DNA from: Carex sylvatica
Taxonomy: Eukaryota > Streptophyta > Magnoliopsida > Poales > Cyperaceae
Reading direction: 5' to 3'
Assembly (NCBI GenBank): GCA_964058845.1
Contig: CAXKVR010000932.1
Coordinates: 30,496-94,495 of the forward strand
DNA length: 64,000 bases
The notes beneath the pieces are model-generated. The model was not told the origin of the DNA, made no database searches, and saw only the letters and a list, made by a program, of their open reading frames with translations. This document shows positions 1 through 10,202 of this stretch, in pieces. How positions within the stretch are numbered: position 1 is the first letter of the stretch; each line of letters starts with the position of its first letter. The position numbers and the translations under genes are program-made.

Positions 1-984
1 CTCCACTGAGGAGAATCAGCGGGGTGCCGTAATTTCCCGTCTTTTTTTCGGTTATCGGCATGCCAACGCACTAATTTCGCATCTTTAGCATTTGAGAACA
101 AACGTTTCAATCTCGGTTTCACGGGGAGGTACCACAATGCTTTTGCCGGAGTCCCTTTATTCGGTTTGTAATCATCACTTTTATCGCCGGTTAACTGCTT
201 TGGTTTGTAACGTGATGCACCACATTTTGGACACTCGTGGAGATCTTTATACTCGGATCGATATAATATACAATCATTTGGACACGCATGTATTCTTTGA
301 ACTTCCAAATCCACTGGGCACAATATTTTCTTCGCTTTATAAACATTTGGTGGTATCTCGTTTCGATCCGGAAGTATTTCTTTTAAAGTTTGTAATAACT
401 CAGTAAAACTTCTATCACTCCAACCGTTCGATGCTTTAAGGTTATACAATTTTAATACACCTTTCAATTTTGAAAATTTAGAACAACCAGGATACAATTC
501 CTTATTAGAATCTTCGTACAAATTCTCAAATAAACAATACTGCTTATCATTATCAAAATCCTCTTCTAAATCACGTAACATTTGATCAAAATTATCACAT
601 CTATCTACCACCATATCATCATTTTCTTCGGTATGGTATTCCTGATCCTCAGTACGAGTGCCTATATCGGTTTCCAATCCCCGTAGATCATTCCTGTCAT
701 TTCCACCAGTATGGTATTTCTGATGCTCAGTACCAGTACCTATGTCGGTTGGCAAACTCTCACCGTGCCATAACCAACACTTATATCCTTGCTTGAATCC
801 ACGACGGATTAAATGGTTCCTCACTTGGTTTGAGTTGGAGAATTTTTGACCATTGTTACAATCACGACATCAGTGCACTCCCCTTATTCGCCATATCTTT
901 CGTAGCAACTCTGATAAATTCCTCGACACCTGTCATATATTCATCAGATAGACGTGATACTTCGTACATCCAACTGCGGCCCAT
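1..984 (-). pseudogene. TNP2-like CACTA transposase, N-terminal part, frame-damaged
   Basis: This would be the transposase that binds and cuts CACTA ends in the nucleus. Translating the minus strand from the ATG at 984 gives MGRSWMYEVSRLSDEYMTGV, the start of the plant transposase-associated domain. A frame change of one or two bases plus a stop near 862-872 interrupts it where a Cys-rich motif is expected. The next frame resumes with CRDCNN and stays open to base 1. Family hallmarks follow: HACPNDCILYR near 240-275, CPKCGASRYKP just after, and LRHPADSPQW at the window edge. Residues between the two parts contain a repeated unit (TDIGTGTEHQKYHT, then TDIGTRTEDQEYHT). The protein continues beyond the window. 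The lesion could in principle be a small intron, but no good splice sites were seen. Confidence 0.85.
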
Positions 985-1084
985 TTGTAATTATAATAAA
1001 ACACAATTAATTAAGAACAAGGTTGGAGAGCTTAGTTCTATTCACAATAGGGCTTACATGGGGCCGGGTTACCATCCTATCCCA

Positions 1085-1276
1085 CTCTCTGAATACTTTG
1101 TCTTAGTAGTGGCCACATGTTAGTCGTGTTTTAGCATTTAAGAAAATTTCGGCAACATTTCTCCTTAGTTCCCCGAGATTTGGGAAACTAAGTGAAAATG
1201 CTGCCGAAATTTTCTTAAATGCTAAAACACGATTAACATGTGGCCACATCCTAAATGAGACAAAGTATTCAGAGAG
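1085..1276. repeat. 192-bp near-perfect foldback in CACTA 5' region
   Basis: The left arm beginning CTCTCTGAATACTTTG at 1085 pairs with its reverse complement ending at 1276. Pairing continues inward with few mismatches (for example around TTTAGCATTTAAGAAAATTT) to a loop of about ten bases near 1180. It lies about 100 bp upstream of the transposase start. A transcript would form a long hairpin. It could be a nested MITE, but no clear target duplication was found. Confidence 0.75.
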
Positions 1277-2179
1277 CAGTCCCAAAACGGGGACTATTCA
1301 AAATTAATCCCTAATTGATTAATTTTGAATGGGTATCATGACCTAAAGGCATTAATAATGCGGTTGTGGCTCATAAGACAGTACTCTAGCTACATACCTA
1401 GCTAATATAAATACATCTCTTACAAAAAAAAAAAAAACACATTAATGCACATAACTAATTAAACATGAGTTCTAGGTTGTACTTACAACTTGTTTTGGAT
1501 GACGGATCGAGTGAGATGAAAATATATCGCTGCACCAAATATCTCAATAATAGCCAATCTACAAAATTAAAACATCGATCGGAACCTAATTAAGAGATGT
1601 ACATAACATGCATGTTATATATATATATATCCTACAACTTGAAATAAAAAAAAATGCTCATATAGCATATATATACCAAACTCAAAAGCGTGTGCATGCA
1701 AATCTTGAAATAAAGAAAATCTCCACATATAAAGAATAACTCATATGTAGCTCATATATTAGCTCATATATAGCATATATGCATATATGTATATGCATGT
1801 GCATCCAAGTCTGTACATGTAAAAAAAAACTTGAAATGAGAAGATGCTAGGTATTCAAACTTATAATTAAAAGCTTGTGGAACTAACAAAAGAGCTGAAT
1901 CAAGGTTATAAGGTTTAGATTTTGAGCGGGCCGGATCATAACTCACTACTTGTATATATATAGGATTTAGGGTTTACGGTTTGAACCGAATTAATCATAA
2001 AGCCAATAAATGGTGCTCCACTAGTAATAGCAAACTTGAGAAAAGAGATGATCATTTACCTCAGAAAAGAGAGCTGAGATAGCTGAAGTAATGTAAGGCG
2101 AAATAGTTGCTGCGCTAATTAAGAGAGGCGATAGAGGAAGAGAAACGAGATTCTGACAAAAATGGGACTCAATTAACTT

Positions 2180-2339
2180 TTCATATGCACTATCAGGATC
2201 GGTTGTTTAGAGAAACCGATCCTGATTAACTATTAGGATCGGTTTTTTTTAAAGAACCAATCCAGATAGGTATTAGTATCGGTTGTTTCATATAGCCGAT
2301 CCAGATAGATCGATCCTGATTTCTGTTTTTCCACTAGTG
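2180..2339 (-). repeat. CACTA subterminal repeats and terminal inverted repeat
   Basis: Contains alternating copies of ATCAGGATCGGTT and its complement, ending at the terminus TTTTTCCACTAGTG (2326-2339). Arrays like this are the known binding region for CACTA transposase accessory proteins. The motif differs from the TAGTATCGGTC motif of the second CACTA element at 41248-42586. Confidence 0.75.
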
Positions 2340-3539
2340 CAATGACTTGGTTTCATCCTTGAACCAAAATAAATTTCTTTACTAAACCATAAAATAGAAT
2401 AAAGATCAAAAGACCCTTTTTGCTTCACTACATCTTATATTGTATGGAAAAGAAAACAAATAAAATAAAGATGTTACAGTACTTACCTGCTCAAGATAAT
2501 AAACATAATATATTGTATGAAAAAAAAATGACATAAAGTTCTTCATTGATATAACAGATTGTACATATATACGTTTACTCTTTTTATAGCAAACCTATTT
2601 TAAAAAAAGCCAATCCTCAACTATTGCCCTAAAGTACACATATACGTTTACTCTTTTTTATAGCAAACCTATTACTTCCCCAGAGGCATAAAACTTCAAC
2701 AAAACAAACTTTAAAACATAACCATAAATCCTGATTCAACAAAACAAATTTATTGGGGCATGCAGGAAAAGATTAATTGAGTTTATGTTGCTTAATGAAA
2801 ACAAGCAATGATGTGATACTAATCGATAGCAAAAGTCGATAAAAATACAACACTTCATACCAGATAACTAAGCATAACACAAAGAAACTGAAAAGTAACA
2901 CAACAGAATACATATAAATTTGAGACGAGAATACAAAGCAAATTGCTGAACCCCTATATGTATTTGACAGAATACATATAAAACTGGATTCTGCATGCAA
3001 GCCTCTTTGCTAATTGCTTAACATACCAGTTTTATATACCAGTTTATATACCATATTATAGACCAGTTAAGCCTCTGTGTCGCTTAACATACCAGTTTCA
3101 TATACCAGTTTTAACACAAAGCAAATACCTGAACATACCAGTGTTATATGTATTCGGCATGCAAGCCTCTTTGCTAATTGCTGAACTCCTATCTCTGATC
3201 TCTGATTTCAGGAAAATAGCGGGTTTGAGTGAAGAGGGCGATTGTACAACTGCAAATCGCAAATGAAAAATCAAGTCTGCAATTTGAGAGGACCGAATTT
3301 GATTGATATATATATACAAATATAGAAGAGTCGGTTCAATTTGAACTTGCAAGGGCGGGATATTTACTGGTCAAATCCATGAGAAGAGATCAAAGAACCA
3401 ATGTCATTTGAACTTGGAATGGCGGGACAACTGTTTTCTTTTTTTCAGATCAGAGATCGAAGAACCAAGAGGGGCGGAGATCGAAGAACCAGGTGCGGTG
3501 GTGTTCTTCTTTGTTTTTGTTTTTTTTTGGCGTTGTCAG
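2340..3539. other. Non-genic AT-rich sequence with local duplications
   Basis: No supportable gene. A 30-bp unit GCATGCAAGCCTCTTTGCTA is repeated at about 2993 and 3157, with several ATACCAGTTTTATATACCAG units between (3025-3145). The pair CACATATACGTTTACTC at about 2565 and 2637 is another local duplication. Part of the right side may belong to the Helitron whose 5' end is at 3853. Confidence 0.5.
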
Positions 3540-3853
3540 AAGAAAATAAAGGGGAAACGCGTGGGGACCGGAGAGAAGGAAAAACACGTGGAGTGCCTGG
3601 AGAGAAAACAAAACGCGTGGAGACTGTTGAATTACTATGTATCTTTTCAGTGGATACGTTTTTAATTAAATTAAGATTTCTACACACTTGACAACATGAA
3701 ACAGGTGTATAAAATCAAAATTATTTATTAAAGGCTGAGATTGAGATCTGTTTTGATGAGTGGCTGAGATTTATGGAATCAACGGCTCAGATCTTCTTTG
3801 GACAAATAGAGGGTTGGGTTCCAAAAAAATATGCATGCTATTAGTAGGGAGGA
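3540..3853 (-). mobile_element. Helitron 5' end (same family as 15373-16916 and 48224-48797)
   Basis: The reverse strand begins A|TCCTCCCTACTAATAGC at 3853. The TC start preceded by A fits Helitron 5' ends. It matches the 5' terminus at 48224 and continues with shared sequence such as GAGTGGCTGAGATTTAT and TTCTACACACTTGACAACAT. Its 3' hairpin was not found, so the left boundary is approximate. The element may extend past 3400 into G-rich low-complexity DNA that gives meaningless overlapping reading frames. Confidence 0.6.
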
Positions 3854-5499
3854 TAATTATAAGTAATTTAACAAATAGTATTTTTCTAATGAGAAATATC
3901 TCGAAATTTGTATCCAGAACATATAAAAACCTACAATTTAAAAACAAACCCTCGTTCCGAGGGTATTTTAAAAAACACCTTTCCTGCTAGATTATTCTAC
4001 GGACTGCATGGAGTCTACCGCTAGATAATATAATTCAGCGGGACTAACGTCAGATAGAGATATTATCTGATGAATCTTGAATTTCAAGATGTTGGTTTAA
4101 TTCATTACAGATATATTTTGGACTCACCAATAATGTTTGGGTGGAAGCTAGAATAGTTGAAATAGTAAATGCGAATGGAGAAAAAATAGTAATTTTTACA
4201 TTAGTGTGAAAATGATGCTATTTAGATTAATAAAAATAATGTTTTGATTGTAAATATGGAATAGTAAATAGCTGTAATCAATAAAGAAAAATATTAAATT
4301 AGTACTTATTTAGTTTTCGTAAGCGAAAGACAGTAAATTAACAAGTGCGAGATTTTAAAAAAAGGTTGGCTCTAAATTTCAATTCTGCTGGATGCATATT
4401 ATGTTAGACTGGTTGACTTATCCAGCGAGCTGCATGGAAACTTCCGCTGAATAATTCAGCTGGAACAGTGATTTGATAAATATCCTACGATTTTTTTTAA
4501 TTGTATTTTTTATATATGTTATGGATAAATTTTTTGGTGAAATATGATACTATTAAAATTATGTGAATTATTTAAATAATAATGAGAAATATCAATGTGT
4601 TTCCTAAACGGTCCATTATGCCCAACTTTTAAGTTTTTCAACGCTGGACCACTTTCTCACCAGCTTGCCCAGCACAGGAACGGAGACTACAGTTAAGCAG
4701 AACTGGAGAGGCCCACACATAGAAACTTTTCTATGTTAAAGATTGTCCACCACGTAGAAACTTTTCTCTGTTAGGGTCTGTTTGGCAGAAGTTAAAATGT
4801 TATTTTTCACGTGGGAATTCACTGAGAGTGAATTTTTTTTTTCTCCAATGTAAATAGTAAAAATCAGTTCAATTTTTTTTACAACCCATTTCTCTCATGT
4901 GAATAACAAAAATCAGTTCAAATTTTTTTTTTCTCCCATGGAGGAGCTGCTGTCAGAAGGTGAAGAGCACGTACGAGATGTCAGTTTTATTGCCATTGTT
5001 AGGTTTTTCGAACTCCATCTCGATTTGTTGAATTTTGCAATTTAAGTTGGTACCGGATTTTGCTTCTACAATGCTAGAACTAGAGAATTGTCACTCCCTA
5101 GATCGTGAAGGCAAGGCATAGATTATTTTATATGCATTACGAATAAGACCATAACATTTTTGCTACATCCTAAAATATCTACAAGAGAAAACTGTCAGAA
5201 TAGGCGAGCGGGTCTAGAACAATGCTCTCGACAACCAGTCAGTTTGAATATCCTAAATCTCATGCCTTCATGTGGCCAATTTGTTAAATATAACTCGGAA
5301 GCGTTTCTATGCATTCATTTAATGAACATACAAATTAACCTACAAAGAAGGAACGAGTTAGAAAATACTAAATTTGTAAGAAAGTCATATCTAGAATTAA
5401 ATATCCACAACATAATACTATCAATTCAACTTATATATTAAAGAATGCAAATGTCCAATATTGATAATCAAACAACAATCAACAATCAACATCTATAAC
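3854..5499. other. Non-genic sequence with degraded repeats
   Basis: No gene was recognised. Two diverged copies of a motif around CTGCATGGA..CTACCGCT..ATAAT occur at 3987-4042 and 4415-4470. At 4774 GGGTCTGTTTGGCAGAAG resembles the start of common plant hAT-type MITEs, and a unit around AAAATCAGTTCAA is repeated at 4860 and 4910. CATAGAAACTTTTCT is duplicated near 4715-4765. Confidence 0.4.
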
Positions 5500-6376
5500 A
5501 TGGTTCTCAAACTCGGAATTGGAATCGGGTTCTTGACCGTGAAATCGGATCGGATGAATCGGATCGGTAACTCGGATTTTTTTGACAGAAGCTTGTTTTT
5601 TCGCCAAAATGTAGGAAAAATTGATAAAAAAATTGTAAAAAAAAAAATATGTTAAGATAAAATATTATACTCAAAATAATTCATTAATACAATAATATCA
5701 TCAGAATATATTTTTACTGTCAAAAACTATGATGACTTAGCTGGATAATTATTGTACTGAGCCAAATAATAAAGACACATGTCATAAGAATCAAATTTGT
5801 ATTGTAATTACTTAAATAAATATCTGATTTTGAAATAAAATAGATAAAATATAATAAAAACATAACTACTATTTACAAGAGAAAAATAAATTTTTAATTT
5901 CTATTTTATATTTTCATAACAATTAAATTTTGAACATAGTAATTTCAAACTTACATCCTTGCATCAAATAATAAAAAAATATATATATGGAGCGTCAATA
6001 GCTGTAGCTATTATTCATTAAGTAAAACATTATAACAATTTGTCCCCATCAACTTATCTATATAGTAACTTGTATGAACATGGTCTACCATGAAACAATT
6101 TATATTTATAAAAAGAACAATACACCTTACGTAGACCAAGTCTACTTAGTATTTTATAATGTATAAAGCTTCCTCTCTAGTCTCTTCTCTGAGTCTTGAG
6201 TCGCGAACATGTGTTTCCCCAAATAACTTCGACAGCTATGGTAAAATACGAATTTGATTCGATTGAATTATCAAAACAGTTTAATTTTGCTCTCAATGCA
6301 AGAGAATTAGACCAACTCGGACCGATCCCATCCGATACCGAGTTGACTTGGTATCGGCTGATTTTCAGAACCATAT
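5500..6376. mobile_element. Non-autonomous hAT-like element, 877 bp
   Basis: Flanked by an 8-bp direct repeat, TCTATAAC, at 5492-5499 and 6377-6384. The termini begin ATGGTTCTCAAA on the left and ATATGGTTCTGAAA read inward from the right. CTCGG/CGATCGG-rich subterminal sequence lies at both ends (5518-5570 and 6310-6360). The 8-bp duplication fits the hAT superfamily. No transposase frame is present. Confidence 0.65.
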
Positions 6377-6648
6377 TCTATAACATCAATGAAAATCAAA
6401 TAACTATTATCTGAAATATTTGGGAAACCCACATTTCCCTTCACACATACATATCTAATATCCCTTATCTATCGTGTTTAGGATTATTTCTAACAATAAT
6501 TTTTCATTAAAAAAAGAATTTATTTACAAAGACCTAAATTACTTTAACTCCAACTGAAAAAACATAGTAAAGTACACTACATGCATGGAGTATATACAAT
6601 GACTATACTGAATCTCCCCGATCTAGGCATAACGAACCATAATGATAC

Positions 6649-6801
6649 GGAATTCGTATCCCCTCAGGTTACCTGACTGAGTAGAATTGAATCGGACGGT
6701 CCGAAAATGGATCGGTCATCCCAAATTCCGACCGACTGAGAGTAAATCTGAGCCGTCTGTTTCATTTGTGTTGAGTCAGGTACCTAGGAGGATACGGATC
6801 C
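6649..6801. mobile_element. 153-bp MITE with 8-9-bp target duplication
   Basis: Flanked by AATGATAC at 6641-6648 and 6802-6809; the next base also matches, so the duplication could be 9 bp. The ends are inverted: GGAATTCGTATCCCCTCAGG on the left, GGATCCGTATCCTCCTAGG read inward from the right. Both arms then share ACCTGACT. Either a hAT (8 bp) or a Mutator-like (9 bp) origin is possible. Confidence 0.7.
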
Positions 6802-6809
6802 AATGATAC

Positions 6810-7526
6810 GTCCATCGTTGCTTCATATATAAATGGGACGACCTGAGCATATTCAGAGCTTTCTTCTGTTCCCCACCTTTCAATGCTGTCAGTGTGTTGT
6901 GTTACTCCAATTAAAAAAACTAATTAGCCATGGAATTACCCAAGGACAAGGAGGTTCTAATACTGGATTAATTAACGATGATTGTTTTTTTGTATATAAC
7001 GGGGTCGACAGAGAACTGTTACAGAAACTAAGAGAGTAAATTATTCCATTTTTATCCCCATGGCAACAATACGCTCAACCTGTATTCAATTACATCTGTA
7101 GACTCTTTTTATTATAGAAAAAAATGAATAATTAAGGCCGTGGGCTAGAGAATAAGTACAAATAGAACAATGCACAAGTAGTATTTGGATCCAAGCTTTC
7201 TTAAAGAAAGCCCAAAACTATAGCACTTTAGGAGACAATCATATTTAAAGACAACTCTGTATTAATCAAGAGACTCCAATTAAGTTTGGACAAACAAATC
7301 TCAACTGATGGGCTTTATTAAGAAGATGTCAACTGTTACAATTTATTGACAATCTAAATCACAATCATTCAGAACAAAAAGGACAATAAAACCAAAACAA
7401 AGGAAGAAACTCACACATTGTACTTAAAGGAAAATGCATGCCACGATAACCTTAGAAATTACAGAAAGTTCTCCATAATTTTGACAAATTTATATTCAGT
7501 ACTAGACGATGCCAGTATATCAATTA
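6810..7526. other. Downstream flank of BAHD1, no gene seen
   Basis: AT-rich sequence 3' of BAHD1. A 68-codon open frame at 6833-7039 has no recognisable homology and no upstream gene signals. The BAHD1 3' untranslated region and polyadenylation site should lie in the right part, 7250-7526. Confidence 0.4.
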
Positions 7527-9479
7527 TCAAGTTTGAAGACAGTTACACAACTCCTCACGAATGACCTTCTCGAACTTTTGCATAATGGCGGAATCAAGGG
7601 ACACAAAAGCTGCTAAACCAGCATCTTTTCCCGGTTCGCTAATGATGTAAACGACACTGTTTCCATTTACCTCAGCCATTGTCATCAACTGTGGAGCACC
7701 CCATCTGAAATCTGCATCGTACACTGGCATTCCAGAAAGACTAGCAATGCGCAAGTCAGATTTTGGCAGCTCTTTTACTAGGGATAATCCCTTGTCTTTA
7801 ATTACCTCCACGTAGTCAATGAAGGATCTAATGTACTCATCCGTAATCCCATCAATGGCAGCTTTCACTGTGTTAGCTACAATTTGAATTGGGTTGGATA
7901 TGATTTTGGATACTTGAGCAATTGCAGACCTTCTGATGACGGCATTACCAAAGAACTTCTCCGGGAGTGGCGGGTGTACACGATTACGTATGTCTCCACT
8001 AAATAAGAGGCGTGTCTCAGTACCAGGAGGAATTTCTTGGGCAATGCAGTAGCACTTCCAAAAAAGTGCAGCAGCAACACAGAAGGTGGAAACTCTCTCT
8101 TCTTTGCACCGAGATTTTAGGGAGCTAACTTGTTCGTTTGAGAGGTTGAACTTGGTTGTAACACGAGACATGGGGTTCGATGGATGCTTTAATTGAGCAT
8201 TTTCGTACTCGGGATGATCAAAGGTGATAGATGGCGGAGAACGAGCAACAAGTGGGGTATTGTCAAAGGAGGGAAGTATGATGCTGTTAAGGTCACCTCG
8301 TGCAATGCTAGCCCATGTCTGGAAAAAGTGGAAAGCGCTCTGACCATCAACTAAGACATGATTAGTTGCACTTCCTAGCACCACTCCTCCACATTTGAGA
8401 TATGTTACCTGCAAACAATAGCACCGATATTTCAAATTAAGAACATGTCATAGTCTAGCCTGTCATGGTGTTGAAATAGATATTCATATTTAAAAAAATA
8501 GAGAAGGTTCATGAGAGGGTTAAATTAGGGGTGTCAATGGGTACGATATGGGTCAGGTGGAATAATACCAATACTATAAAATTAGTTTACTCATACCTAC
8601 CTTTACTCATTAAATATTACATTACCCTTAACCTACCCTTTAACCATTAAGATAACGGGTAACGATCCAAAAAACAATAGATATCGAATAAATTGGTAGT
8701 ATATATGATTAATTCCAAAAATATAACAAATAAATATATATATTAAATATATTATGTACCTGAAATTACAAAATATAAATAAATTATATTTATCTCATTA
8801 TTTTAAAATATGGAAACTATTAAATAAATAAAATAATAATATGTTGTATATAAAAAGTTTGTCATAATTTAGAAGAGAGAGATCCTCTCTCTTCGGTTAG
8901 TTTGATTTGGGTCTTATGAATTTTATATTATTTATTGATGAAGCTGAGGGGCGAGGCATTTGAGGCGAGGAGCAAGACAAGGCGACCATAGATGAAGAAA
9001 ATTTCTAAGATTATGTAAGAGAGAGATTGAACTAAATGATGTACCTATATGCTTGTATTTATAGTAAAAAGTTTCTGTTTCAAATTAACCTGAAGCATTA
9101 ACATAAGGGTTGGCGATGCGGCACTTGGAACAAATAGTCTTCTCAGCTCAGGCGAAGGCTGGAAATCGATGTCATCAGAACTGCGCTCCGACCGGGCCAC
9201 AACAAAGAGTGCACCTTCAGCATTACAATCAATCATTCTGCGATTGCCTTCACCGATCATAAACCGGCCAGCGAGGGGGTAGAAGTGCACCAGTGTTTTG
9301 GCCAATGCAACCTTCAAGACCTCAATTGAGAAGAAGTCCTTGGCTTCATTATTCATATAGTGATATACAGTGCACGTGTGTGCAGGTGGTGCAACGTGAT
9401 CGAAGTTTGATAACCCAAGCTTCCCTTTAGGGGTCTCTTCGGAGGGAACAACTAAGGTCGACTCCATTACCTCCACCAT
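7527..9479 (-). CDS. BAHD1: HCT-like BAHD acyltransferase with DFRWG motif
   Basis: BAHD acyltransferases are soluble cytosolic enzymes that move an acyl group from an acyl-CoA to an alcohol or amine; this subgroup usually uses hydroxycinnamoyl-CoA. Exon 1 is 9479-9090 (130 codons, MVEVMESTLVVPSEETP start). The donor CAG|GTTAAT is at 9090/9089 and the acceptor TGCAG|GTAACA at 8409/8408. Exon 2 is 8408-7527, giving 423 residues, the normal family size. The intron (681 bp) is phase 0 after Gln130. The catalytic motif HVLVDG is present (His147, Asp151). The second family motif reads DFRWG from residue 363, where DFGWG is almost invariant. The frame is otherwise open with no stops. The exact acyl donor and acceptor cannot be told from sequence. 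The intron contains a terminus (TAGGGGTGTCAATGGGT at about 8526) typical of a hAT-like MITE. It is the most separate of the minus-strand BAHD copies. Confidence 0.92.
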
Positions 9480-9591
9480 TTTCTTTATCTCTTGCTTCTC
9501 TACAAAGCATGCACTAGCAATTAAGTTTAGTGTGTCAATTCTTAAGCAGAGAGAAGGCCAGGCAGTTGTGTGTACCTCTTATCTGTATAAT

Positions 9592-9600
9592 CATATAAAG
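9592..9600 (-). promoter_or_regulatory. Candidate TATA box of BAHD1
   Basis: The reverse strand reads CTTTATATGAT about 115 bp upstream of the BAHD1 ATG, which would give a 5' leader of roughly 80-90 nt. A second AT-rich candidate, TTATATAATACG on the reverse strand, lies near 9632-9645. The Copia derivative begins about 220 bp further upstream. Confidence 0.45.
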
Positions 9601-9817
9601 AAAAAAGCCGACCAGTGGGTCACCCACTCGTATTATATAATCAAGCATAATGTTTAACTGCTTTCAATAGCCTCGCAAGTGGCAAATTCTTTTATTCTTT
9701 AATACTTAGTCAACATTTGACAGAACTGTTCATCCTATAGGACCAAATGATCATGCTTATCTTTGACAGCTAATTATTAAAATCTAATTTGTGAAAGTGA
9801 GAATAAAAACTTCTATA

Positions 9818-10202
9818 TGTTGAATGTAATCCAAGTCAGCAGCCAAGTCAGCAAGGCGCATAAGAAATACAGTTTCTAGAAGTTACAGTTTAGTTGCAGG
9901 TTTATTTTTGTTAAGAGTTAATTATAAACTGGTGGTTAAATTTAGCACCCCACTACCTATCACAAAGCTGCCATAATTAGCCTACCACTAAACCCACTAC
10001 ATGACAAACTAAATATAGAAACTACCCTTTCTAAACTACTCCCTCCACATGTCTAAAAACAGAGAACGTGCTGCCTAAATTTAACCACCAGTTTATAATT
10101 AACTCTTAACAAAAATAAACCTGCAACTAAACTGTAACTTCTAGAAACTGTATTTCTTATGCGCCTTGCTGACTTGGCTGCTGACTTGGATTACATTCAA
10201 CA
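9818..10202. repeat. Palindromic hybrid LTR (127-bp arms)
   Basis: Arms 9818-9944 and 10076-10202 are inverted copies, each running from the LTR start TGTTGAATGTAATCC to the palindrome TAAATTTA. Between them, 9945-10075 is the LTR middle in minus orientation, including GCACCCCACTACCTATC, which is also present in the LTRs at 32741 and 35278. The PPT CTCCCCCTT (plus strand) follows at 10203, as expected for the inner LTR edge. Confidence 0.85.

Larger units (their letters stand above)
1..2339 (-). mobile_element. CACTA (En/Spm-type) DNA transposon, one end
   Basis: Minus-oriented CACTA element that runs off the left edge. Its 5' terminus is at 2339, where the reverse strand reads CACTAGTGGAAAAACAG, a standard CACTA terminal inverted repeat. 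Just inside lie several copies of an AGGATCGGTT-type subterminal motif in both orientations (2190-2320). A TNP2-like transposase begins 1.35 kb inside that end and reads away from it, as in autonomous CACTA elements. The other terminus and target duplication are outside the window, so completeness cannot be judged. The transposase has a frame lesion, which suggests an inactive copy. Confidence 0.85.

Noticed and set aside
3401..3691. Three overlapping open frames on both strands
   Set aside because: G/A-rich low-complexity DNA inside the Helitron-related region; no frame has a domain.
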